DNA from: Spirogloea muscicola
Taxonomy: Eukaryota > Streptophyta > Zygnematophyceae > Spirogloeales > Spirogloeaceae
Assembly: GCA_009602725.1 (NCBI GenBank)
Contig: WELB01000058.1
Location: 229,993-260,267 of the forward strand
Length of the DNA stretch: 30,275 bases
Direction of reading: 5' to 3'
Shown: positions 20,881 through 30,275 of the stretch, piece after piece
Layout of the letters: every line of letters starts with the position of its first letter
Numbering within the stretch: position 1 is the first letter of the stretch
The notes under the pieces: model-generated
What the model was told of the DNA's origin: nothing
The model's database searches: none
Seen by the model: the letters and a program-made list of their open reading frames with translations, nothing else
Position numbers and translations under genes: made by a program

Positions 20881-22180
20881 CGGAGCGTCTGCCTCGAGCG
20901 CCAGTGCTCCAGGAAAGCCGAATAAGCTGCGCAGCAGGCCCACGTCCAAGCTGAGGCCCCGTCTCGAAGTCGGCAGCTTGGCATCTGGACCCCCGCTCCC
21001 CAGCTCCCTCGCTACCACAGTGGCGTTAGGCAAGGCTCATTGAGTCCTTCAAAAACCCAACCTGCCCTCCTTTGAACGAGCCTACCGGCTCATCCTCACC
21101 TGCATAACGCGCATCCCCAAAACATTGCCTGTCGAATCAATATGTGCTCGCTCGTGGGTACTCAGGTCCCCTTTAGCCACCTCCTGCACTGTTATTGTAG
21201 GACCCCTCAGGAGCTTTGCTTTGCGTAGCCCTGTGCTTTGCACTAGCTTTTGCCTGCACAGCATGCTGGCCTCATTCGGAATCCCTTTCTTCATGCGCAT
21301 CGCACGCCTTCCCCCTTGCATGGACAGTGTATCGGCACAGGTTGGCCTCCCTTTTATTCAGCAGCCGCATATGTTTATTCCATGCGCACCACAAACTGTC
21401 GCACTTCATCTCATACGCACTTTGTGCCTCCTCACTCCCAAGCCATGCCCAGTTTCTGCCATGTCGTGAGCACCACGGCGCTGGCTTGGCGGCCTCGGCA
21501 CGCGCAGGCTTCCAAGCCCTCTGCCCGCGTCCTCGACTTCAGCTCGGTGAGACGTGGTGTGCCCTCACGTCATCGTGGCAGCCTCGGACGCCTGAACCAG
21601 GGGCGGTGCGCCACACCGGTGACTACACCGCACGCTACAACACTTAAGCTGACGACCTCCTCTTATCCAGGACCTCTGTCTTGGCGAGCACTTGAGGGAC
21701 TGCATGTTGTCTCGAGAGATGCACTAATTCTTGAGGTCGTCCATGGCACGGCTAGTAAGAATGGCCTGTCCTGCTTGGCCAATGAGCGAGGAGTCCAGAC
21801 AAGGCGTGGTCTCCCAGCCCTTTGTGGTACATGAGCTCTTATTGACAAGTGCTTAGGATACTATGGGCCCAAGTCAAAGCTGCTCCCCGCACATAAATGC
21901 AGTATATTGCTCCTTTGCAAGTGCGTAGTGTCCCTAAGCAGCAGGCTGTTCTTGTTATCCAACGATCACTGTTAGCATCTGCAATATTGCTCTGCCAAGA
22001 TGGTTACAGATTGTGTTGGCACACTGCAAGTTGCAAGGTCTCAATAAGAAGCAAGTCAAGAGAACCGCCACCTTGAACCTCTTACATAAGATGAAATTAG
22101 TAAGAGCTTTCCTTGAGTATGTGATGTTGCATGCTTCACAGACAGACCCTTGATCCTTGCAATTTTGTCATCAGTAGACA
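20881..22180. other. Stretch without recognised genes
   Basis: Several open frames exist (for example 21250-21834 +), but none shows a domain, a splice-consistent extension or a clear start context. They are treated as chance frames next to the repeat cluster. Confidence 0.4.
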
Positions 22181-22185
22181 GGTAC

Positions 22186-23321
22186 CTGTTGAGCACGTAG
22201 TTGTTGTGTGACGGAAAAGGCCCCTTGTCAGGATAACGCTTTCGACATTGTTGTATCCTAGGCCTGTCCTGAAGCACATGCGCAAGTTGACATTGTGAGT
22301 GGGGGGAATTGTAAGACAACACTCTTTGACAAGTCCGCCTCTCACATTGTGAGATTGCATGTTGAGGCGTATGAAGACTGCTGGTTACCTCATTGAGGCC
22401 CCCGGGATATGCCTCAATGCAGAAGCTCTGATAATTGCCTGTGAGTCCCCTTAGCGGGCGGCCCATGAGTCGAAGTGACGGGTTCTGGCCGGAAACATTC
22501 AGCTCCTGCGATCTTGCACTCTCAGTAAAGTCTGCCTTGCTGGAAAGTACGTGGTGCAGAGCTTTCAGTCACTTCCCCTCGTAGACAGCTAACAAGAAGC
22601 TACATATAGGAATCAGCTAGCTGGAGATGACATGTTGGAGAGCTTTCAGTCTCTTTGCCTTGTTGAAGCTCCTCAGAGGCTACACACAGGAATCCGCTAA
22701 CTGACTCCTGACCACGAGTTGCAGCTTGCCCTCCTCAAGTGCATACTCTTACTTTGTCTTCAACATCGTAATTTCAGCAACTTGTGCTTCAATGCATAGC
22801 AGGTTGGGGGCTTTGAGCAGCTTCACAAGTGCATATATATGACACATGATTCCAATATTACGGCACTCTTTGGTATTGCAAGGCAGTGAAGTGGCCACTG
22901 TCAGGGATCAGGTAACTACTTATGATTCACTGAATGGCTAAGATATGGATCACACTTCAATTCTCTACGTCCTGATCATGGGTTGCAGATTGCCCTCCTC
23001 AAGTCAGTGCCTTAACATGCACTTACTCTGTCTGCAGTGGACTCCTGTCCACTGCAGGCTCACTTAGGCAGTTTATGTATCTCCAGCCAGCATTCCACAA
23101 TACATTAAGCGTGCAGAGTCTGCCTGGCAAGCAAGTGAGGACAGGAGCAACAAGCCAAAACAGCTTGTCATCATGGACAGCACATAAGGATCGGAACTGT
23201 AGGTCTCTGCAGAGATAGTATCATTCTACCTCCGACCACTTTGAGGATTCCGAGGTAAAGGGAGGTCGAGCTAACCAGAGTGGCTAGTAAGCAAGCTTCG
23301 CGGAATGTATCACGGTTGCAG
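22186..23321 (-). CDS. Exon-like fragments of an unidentified gene
   Basis: Not recognised. Three pieces join with correct phases on the minus strand. 23321-23276 encodes CNRDTFREACLLATL between a CAG acceptor and a GTTAGC donor. 22505-22389 encodes a 39-residue piece starting ELNVSGQNPSLRLMGR and ending SFCIEAYPGGLNE before GTAACC. 22268-22186 encodes DRPRIQQCRKRYPDKG, then SHNNYVLN, before GTACCT. The 3' end and any upstream exons (possibly up to 24.4 kb, where a piece TAMSVAGFEEFV precedes GTAAGC) were not resolved. The first intron would hold the 22.5-23.1 kb repeats. The compositional feel of the middle piece is that of a folded domain, but chance cannot be excluded. Confidence 0.3.
22556..22755. 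repeat. Diverged direct repeats
   Basis: gagctttcagtc followed by aggaatc(a/c)gcta(g/a)ctg occurs at about 22559-22622 and 22640-22703. The next block (gttgcagcttgccctcctcaag, about 22718-22739) recurs as gttgcagattgccctcctcaag at about 22982-23003. All copies fall within one presumed intron or spacer. Confidence 0.6.
23032..23057. other. Perfect 11-bp hairpin
   Basis: ctgcagtggac (23032-23042) and gtccactgcag (23047-23057) are exact inverted repeats around a tcct loop, forming the strongest simple stem noticed in the window. It directly follows one of the diverged direct repeats. Confidence 0.8.
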
Positions 23322-23329
23322 CTGCAGTA

Positions 23330-24750
23330 CAAAGAGAAGCATCGCTCTTGACCACAGGACATCGGCTTGCCGATACTTCAGACACCAGTGGTCAGATAGT
23401 TTGGATACAACGTCAGACTGAAAATGTCTCACAACAAACCAGTGAAGCTGCACTTTGATGCATTATATGAATGATTAATTTGTGAACAATCACTTCACTA
23501 GTGGGTACGCAAAGTATGAGCAAGCTGAAGGCTTGCTGACGCCTTGGGTGCCTTTGCTCTCATGATGATAGCGCATCTTTGCAGAGCTCACTAGCTCTAC
23601 TGCAGGCACCACTTGCAGATGCATCCCAGGCGCAGCACCAGTGGACAGGTGCTGCTTTGAGGGCAAGCGCATTGGTTGCTTGGGCTCACTCCTTGAATCG
23701 TCCTCCTGCTAGACAAGCAAGATACATCAGCAGTAGCCTTATGTTGGTCGGACCAAGGATTGATGTCTGTACACTGAGGTACAAGGGCATCCACTTTCTA
23801 GCCGCTGTCCTCAAGCGAGCCTCCAGGCAATTACAGTGCACTTTTTATGCCACTTGCAAGGCATCCCTCATTGAGGTGCATATTCTGAAAGTTGCACGCC
23901 ATAGAGGCAAGCGTAGTAGGTCATTTAGTAATCTGGTACATCTAAGAGCAGACTGCAAAGTTACCAGGAAAACTTCATGGTCACTTTGCAGCCAGAGTCT
24001 GAGAGAGAGATCATGCAACTTGGTTGCAATTAAGTGTGGAATGTAAGTGCCGTGACCGGAGCTTGTAGATCTATTTCAAGTTTCTCTTGTCTTCATGGTG
24101 ACGCAACCAAGTGAGGATGGCCAGCTGCAGAGCCAGGTCGAGAAATGCACATCTCATAGACTGTACGGGCGTTTTTGTCGCCTTGGGCAATGACTGTCAA
24201 AGATTGCGCTTGTGCTTCCTTGCTCTTATCTGCTACCCTCCAGCCTACAAACTGAAATGTAAGCCGCACCCCCCGGCCTCCAACCAATGTTTGCACCAAT
24301 AAAAGCACCCCAACTGCTCTCGCAATGGTGATACAGCCGCAAGATATATGTCAAAGCTTACTACAAACTCTTCGAACCCCGCCACTGACATTGCTGTGGG
24401 CAACACTGCAGGCAATAGCCCCCGACAAAATGGCCACCGGAAGAGATTGTGCTCGTAGAAGCAATGCTCGATGTACTTCTGAGGTGGGGAAAAATATGAG
24501 GGAAAAGGGAATAGATGGTCACACATCCGGCGCAACCCGGTTGCATAAAGTCAAGGGGAACAATAAATGTAATTACTAGCCTCATGGCGATCAAGCCCAG
24601 CAATGAAACACATCCTCTCCACCATCACCTCTGTCAACACCTACAGGTCTTCCTTCCTCATAAGAGCAAGCTCTCCATGGTGCTCAACAGGTTCCACTAA
24701 TAACTGCACTTTGAGCAAGGAGAGGGCGGCTGCAGTAATTTCGACTGATA
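23330..24750. other. Stretch with unassigned open frames
   Basis: Short minus-strand open pieces flanked by plausible splice sites occur, for example near 24370-24415 (TAMSVAGFEEFV before GTAAGC) and 24100-24230. None could be tied to a family or to one another. Confidence 0.3.
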
Positions 24751-24751
24751 G

Positions 24752-24808
24752 GATTCTCATCCTGAGAATCTGCGGGAGAGGGAAAGGGAGGGGTGGGGGG
24801 GGCGGGGC
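24752..24808. other. 8-bp hairpin and adjoining G-run tract downstream of the SPA-like gene
   Basis: gattctca (24752-24759) and tgagaatc (24763-24770) form an exact stem with a 3-base loop. About 15 bases on, 24786-24808 holds four G-runs (gggaggggtggg, then gggggcgggg), enough for a quadruplex on the + strand. Both lie 210-270 bases beyond the SPA-like stop codon, perhaps in its 3' untranslated region. Confidence 0.55.
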
Positions 24809-25021
24809 AGCCAAGCCCAACCCTCCATGGGCCAAAGCATGACGATGGTGCGAATGCTGGAGCCCACCTTGTCCCCTCCAGTGCACAGCTTTGTAGCTGT
24901 GGCTGCCTCTTCAGATACTTGCCAGCCAGCACAGGGATCCACAGCGTTCTATGCCGCCGCTAACCTGCACAGCTGTGCTACCTGTCCCGCATGCGGACAA
25001 CACCATGATGATGGTGACCAC

Positions 25022-28000
25022 TCACACCATCTCCAAGACTTTTATGTTGCCCATGCTGTTGGCGGCCACCAGCGTCTGCGTCTTGCCCCGCCAGCACACG
25101 CTAGACACGAACTGGCCACTGTCGTCCTCAGTCTCAGTCCCCGTAACAGGATCCGCGCCACCGAATTTGTGGGAGGCCATTGGCATCGGCAGCGACTTGT
25201 GATATGCAAAGTCCTGCAAATGAAGCGGCGTCTCATCAGAATACGACACGAAGTCAGTTCCCGATGCCGCTAGCCGAGCAATGCAAGCGAGCCCAAGTAG
25301 CGAATCAGGGTAGGTGTGTAATGCACCCAACAAAGATCGTATAATGAGCCCAGCGCACCAGCTCATCACCAGGGCTGTACAAAGATCTCAGCTACAAGGT
25401 ACATCGTCAACTAAACTGCAAAGAGTCAGCTCACCGCGTTTGTCTCTGAGCCGCAGGCAATGTAGCCATCTGCCACTGAAAGTCCCACAAAATTCTGCGC
25501 AACCAGGTTCTACAGTCAGACACCACGACGGCTAGCATGTCCAACTCAGGTCACCTAATATAACATGCTTTGGCCCCTACAGACACAGCCACACAATATT
25601 ACAAGGAGCATATTTGACAAAGGTATGAGTAGAATGCATACAGCAAGATCATTAGATGTCAAGGGATATCAAGGGTGGTCTTCGCTGCAGGCAGGAGAAA
25701 GATCAGCACCTTCTCATTGGTGTGCCCTGTGTACGTGAGCGATGGCGACGTGGACAGCCCACTATGCTGCTGGTGGGTGACTTGAGTGAGGTCCCAGAGC
25801 TTGAGCGTGTTGTCGGTGGACGCCGACACCAGCGTGCCAGCGTCCACAAACTTGACGTAGCTCACCGCCTTCTGGTGGCCGGACAGCACTGCCAATGGCA
25901 CCTTGGCGTTCCTCAAGTCATAGCAGTATACCTTGTAGTCTGCCGATCCAAATGCGAGGAGATGCGACGACTCCATTGGGAATTGTACGCAGCACACATT
26001 AGCTTTTGTCCTGATTGTTGCCACACTTGCCTCCTGCTCATTGGTCAAACAAAGGCAGGAAGTGTTATTCTGATTCAACACCATTCTCAACCATACAAGG
26101 ACAGCAGGTTTCTGTGCTTTGCGCACAGGCAGACGCTCATGAGACATGAGATAGTATTGCAAGAGCTAAACTGCAGCAGGCCTTCCCACATAAGTAGATT
26201 CCTGCATGGTAGGTAAAAATCTAAAAGAGCAGGACATTACCTGGGAGATGGACCAGAGCTTCACAGAGCCATCATCGGAACCAGACGCTAGGCGGGTAGG
26301 GTCCGCACGGCTGAAGTCCACGCTCCACGCCCGCTTCTCGTGCTCCTCGTACTCAATCACCGGTTGCGACGTGGATGCATCCCACAGCTGCCAGTCACAA
26401 CCAGAGTCAGTGAGACTTACAACACAAGTTGCTGCACTTCAGGAGACATCTCGTTAACTGCCTGCAACTGACTGCAACCACAAGCCAAGGCGTTGACTAC
26501 AGCAAAAGGAAGGAGCTCCAGAATACCCCAAAGCCCAGAAACTGTGAATGGACCAATAGTGGCCCTTGACAATAACTCAAAGTTGATAAGAGCTCCAGTA
26601 ATTGACAATGCCAGTTGAAACGAAACTGATGGCCAATCTGTGATGCTGCCTGCTGCTCCTGAAAATTATACCTGGACGACGCCTTCGTAGTCTGAAGAAG
26701 CCATGTGGGACTTGATGTACGAGTTCCAGCAAACAGAGGAGAGCTTGGAGCGAGATGCCATCTCAACGACCAGATAGTGGATGTCGACGGCCTCCCCAAG
26801 CACGGCATCTGCCTCGAAAATCTTGATGCGCTTGCACACGCCCGCGGTCGCAAAGAACTCCTCGTCGCGGTCGAATGCAAGCGAACACACCATGTTGGCA
26901 GTGTTGAGCAGGTCCCCGTGGCGCAGCGTTGCCCGTACCTCGAACCGGCTGTACCGCGCAAACTTGCACAGGGAGTCGAAGAAGCAGCCGAGCCAATCCT
27001 TGTCGCTGCTGCTCGCGTGCGGCGCCAGGCCCGCACCCCGCGCGCCCGCTGCAGCTGCAGGGCCTGGAGGCGCCAGGTCTGCTGCTGGCGGCTGCAGCTG
27101 AGACACGAGGCTGCTGTGCGAGCCGGGGCCGTCTGAGCCCAACGTGGGTTGTAGCAGCAACGGCTGTCCTGCTGTCGCGGCCGCTGGTGCGGCGGTCCCA
27201 GCTGCCGCCCCAATGGCTGCCGCTTCCGCTGGCTCTGCCGGCCCCAGCTTCCAGCGCATGGCAAAGTATATGCGCTCGAGGTTGTCGAAGTTGCTCATCA
27301 CCCGGGCGCTCCGCGACGACAGGCTGCCGTCCCCCAGCCGCCGCCGCTGCGCCGAGCTCCGCTCTCGGTCGTGGTGGCCGTCACTGTCCGCATCGCTGCT
27401 GGCCGCATTGTCGACCCCGGCCTCCGGCCTAGATCGCTTGCCCAGAAGATTCCCTGGACGGCGGTCCACGGCAGCCGCAACGGGCATGACGGCAGCGGTG
27501 GCGGACACGGTGGCAGTAGCTGGAGATGCGAGGCCATCACCCTCCGCACAGTTCTCGTCCTCGCTCGAATGGCCGGCCTCCGGGCGGAGCCGGTCGCGGC
27601 TGGCTGCGCCGGCGGCGCCTGTGCATGCGCGCAGCAGGGCCTGCCGCCGGACCACCTCCCCGATGTCAAAAGTCAGCCGCTCGACGTCAGCCGCCAGGCG
27701 CTGCGTGGACGCGGCCTTGGATGCGTGCATGTGCTGCAAGAAGTCGAGCAGCACAGACGCCTCGCTCTCCTGCTCCTCCGCCTCCACCACCGCTTGCCGC
27801 TCAGCCAGCGCCTCCTCGGCCTCGCCCAGCAGGTCGCTCTCCAGTACCTCCCTGGCAGCACCAATTGCCTCCAAGTTAGCAGAAATTTAGCAACAAACAG
27901 CTGACTGTGCTCCGTCAATCAATCACATACTGACACAGGCTGTGGAGACAACTCACTGCATCTTGGGGCGCGATGTGGGCTGCGGGTGGAGCAGCCACAG

Positions 28001-30275
28001 GCAGAAGGCGGCCTCCTTGGGACATTCTGACAGGAGCCGTGGCGGCAGGATGCGGTGCCGCAGGTCTGCCATCACCACTGCACGCTCTGCTGGCGAGCGA
28101 ATCCGGCAGAAAAGCTGCAGACAACGATGAGGACGTCACCGACGCGCCGTCAGCCACACAGACACACCCAGGCATCACTCTCTATATTCCTTCCCTCTAC
28201 AGATATCGTGACTGCATGTCGACAAACAGGAGAATGGCTGCCGCGCATTTGGGTGAGATCTCCATAATAAGGAACCAACAAATGTTTAAACACAACTGTG
28301 ATAGGCATTTAAGCAATAGCATTAGCATTAGCATTAGTATGGGCATTAGCTATTGCATTCGCGTTAGCAATAGCATATATTGGCAGCTATGTGAAGTTCT
28401 TTCATTGCTGGTGAAGAAGTGAGGGAGGAGGAGGGAGGGGGAACCTCGAAGAAGAGCACGCCAAGGCTGTAGACGTTGGCTGCAGGCGACACTGGCAGCG
28501 GCGTGCCACTGCTAGCCCGTCCGGCGGCCGAGGCCTCCGCCTCCTCGGGGCTTGAATACCATGCCAGCTCCGCCTCCTCTATGCCATCGAGCCACGCATC
28601 GCCACCTCCGACACTTACGAGCCTTGGCGCTGCCTGATGCTGGTGCATGGCCCTGGCTAAGGTGCTGCCGTCGCCGACGCCGGCCATGGTGGAGGCGGCC
28701 CTTGCTGCGGGCTTCCACCAAGGCATCACGCCACTGCCGCCAGGATGCACGCCGTCACCGCTGCCGCTGCCGCTGCCTCTGCCACTGCTGCCGACGCCGC
28801 TGGCATCCACAGCCAACCTAGCCGTATCTGGCATTGCACCAATGGTGGGGCGCCGCGCCAATGCCGACGATGTGGCAGCCTTCAGAGGTTGCTCCGCTGC
28901 GCTGGCACGGGCATGGCCTTGCTCCAACCTGTGACCGCGCCAACCTTCGCTGGCAGGTATATGGTGGTCCCATGGCGGCTGCTGCGGCAGGGCCCGGGAG
29001 GCAGCGCGGAGGGGCGCGCGTCCAAGACAGTGACGCGGTTCGTCAGCGGCGCGAGCACAATGCGGGACGGCCGCAGGCCTGGGAGCGGGACGCCGTCCCG
29101 GTGTGCGGCAGCCAGCACGTCCGCCACCTGGCGCAGGATGTGCAGGCACTCGGCGCGGTCCACGTCGCGCTCGGGCCGCGACAGCCACTGGCGCAAGGTG
29201 ACGCTGTCGTCGGCCAGCTCCAGCTGGCCATGCGCAGCCGGTGGCAGAGAGGGCAGCGGCGCCGCAGGCTCTGCCGCGGCGTCGTCCTGGTGCCGTAGCT
29301 CCTGCTCCAGGTCCCACCGCAGCTGCTGAGGGGGCGGCGGCGGTGGCCCCGCCAGGCGCCAGCGGTCCTGTGGCAAGCCCCAGTATGTCACGCCGCCGCC
29401 AGCGGCCTCGGCTGCAGCGACAGTGGAGGTGAGCCTGCTGGCCCACGTCCTGACAGCCCGTGTCTCGCCCTCGTGCTCAGCCTCTCCTTCGCCGTCATCG
29501 TCACCACCGGCACTCTCCTCCGGCCGCCCCCGCTGGCTGCCACCCTCAACCTCGTCCTCAAACTCGTGGTCACCTTCGGCGCCATCCTTGCCGAGATTGC
29601 CGCCGCCGCCGGCATGGCCATGGCTCTGCTTGCTATACCAGAAGCCCGCGGCGGCGGCACCGCCGGCAGCCCAGGCCTCCGCCATCCGGTGCATGTGCGG
29701 CTCGTCGCCGACGGCGGCAGCCGCCTCCCTGGCAGTCCTCCTACCCCTGGCCCCCGACTGGCCACCGCTGCCGCTGCCATCACCGCCACCCCGGTCGTCG
29801 TGCTCGTCATCCTCCTCTTCCTCCTCCTCCACCGCCCTCCAGCCATGGTGCTCCTCCTGCTCCTGGCCGCCACCGGCTGCTGCCGTCGCCGCCACTGCCG
29901 CCGCCGCGCTGCTCAGCAGCCGGTGCGCCTCCAGTTGCTGCTGCCACCGCTGCGCGCTCTGCATCTGCCAGTCGGCGTCCATGTCAGCGCTGCCGCCATC
30001 GCCGCCCAGCTCACATGACCGCTGTAGCAGGGTGCGCATGTCCTTCACCACCGACGGGGCCGGCGTTGGCATGGACAGCGCCATCTGCATTGGCATCGCC
30101 TGCACCGGGAGGCCTGCCGAAGCCATCTGCATCTGCATTGTCAGAGGCATGTGCGGCGGCATCGCCTGCAGCCTCGCCGCCGCGGGCGGCACGGCGCCGA
30201 AGAGCGTCCACGGCGACTCGGCCCGCGGCAGCACCATCGCCGGCACCGCCTCCAGCCCCGCCTGGGCCGCCGCCC
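25022..30275 (-). CDS. SPA1: SPA-family photomorphogenesis repressor (kinase-like, coiled coil, WD40), 8 exons
   Basis: Exons in coding order: from the right edge to 28945, 28633-28445, 28114-27957, 27851-26672, 26387-26241, 26033-25710, 25494-25435, 25213-25022; about 1180 aa from the ATG at 30235-30237. The frame is open to the edge, so the true start may lie outside. The low-complexity N-terminus holds a Glu/Asp run. The SPA kinase-like region follows: [48 protein letters not shown] and [14 protein letters not shown]; canonical ATP-binding and DFG motifs are not evident. A coiled coil ([27 protein letters not shown]) precedes a WD40 propeller ([25 protein letters not shown]) ending NIKVLEMV. 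No RING finger is seen, which separates it from COP1. SPA proteins partner COP1 in a CUL4-based ubiquitin ligase; in Chlamydomonas the pair represses photoprotection genes. The 28945/28633 junction is the least certain. Confidence 0.9.
28313..28377. repeat. TAGCAT hexanucleotide microsatellite in a SPA-like intron
   Basis: Runs of agcatt/tagcat, with gcaatagc (28313-28320) mirrored by gctattgc (28349-28356). The array lies in the intron between 28445 and 28114. Confidence 0.8.

Noticed and set aside
20591-21043. Plus-strand open frame of 150 codons
   Set aside because: It begins inside a hairpin repeat, crosses a CCTGG microsatellite and shows no recognisable domain.
26666-27904. Long plus-strand open frames opposite the SPA-like gene
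   Set aside because: They are antisense shadows of a GC-rich coding exon; the minus strand carries the coiled-coil and WD40 motifs.

Overview
The window looks like nuclear DNA of a green alga. Composition is mixed, with GC-rich exons and more AT-rich introns and spacers. The genes carry many short GT-AG introns and belong to plant or eukaryotic families: a SPA-type photomorphogenesis repressor, a GT77 cell-wall glycosyltransferase, a divergent PAP2 protein, a papain-family protease of the cathepsin X/Z type, and a Mis18 domain protein. A trebouxiophyte or related chlorophyte is likely, but the species cannot be fixed from the sequence. Exon joins were built by hand from reading frame, splice dinucleotides and family resemblance, with no transcript data.

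Layout: 1-340 repeat-like DNA; 341-1902 (+) MIS18-like gene in six exons; 1969-3246 (+) exon-like fragments of an unidentified gene; 3755-5380 (+) divergent PAP2 (DUF212) gene in five exons; 5.7-7.4 kb a cluster of short hairpin-type repeats that switches orientation near 6.8 kb; 7836-12659 (+) one gene in 14 exons encoding two complete cathepsin X/Z-like protease domains in tandem; 12.66-13.51 kb convergent spacer; 13514-17704 (-) GT77 glycosyltransferase in about 11 exons; 17.9-21.8 kb a second repeat cluster, including a 35-bp tandem repeat; 22.2-23.3 kb (-) exon-like fragments of an unidentified gene; 25022-30275 (-) SPA-like gene that reaches the right edge.

The genes are single eukaryotic units and do not form an operon or a shared pathway. 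Two observations stand out. The first is the double-headed cathepsin X/Z protease, whose halves still share two intron positions and so look like an internal gene duplication. The second is the clustered GGGCTGGC...CAGCC repeat family in the two non-genic stretches. One N at 7887 and a missing splice AG near 8460 suggest local assembly errors in the 5' part of the protease gene.
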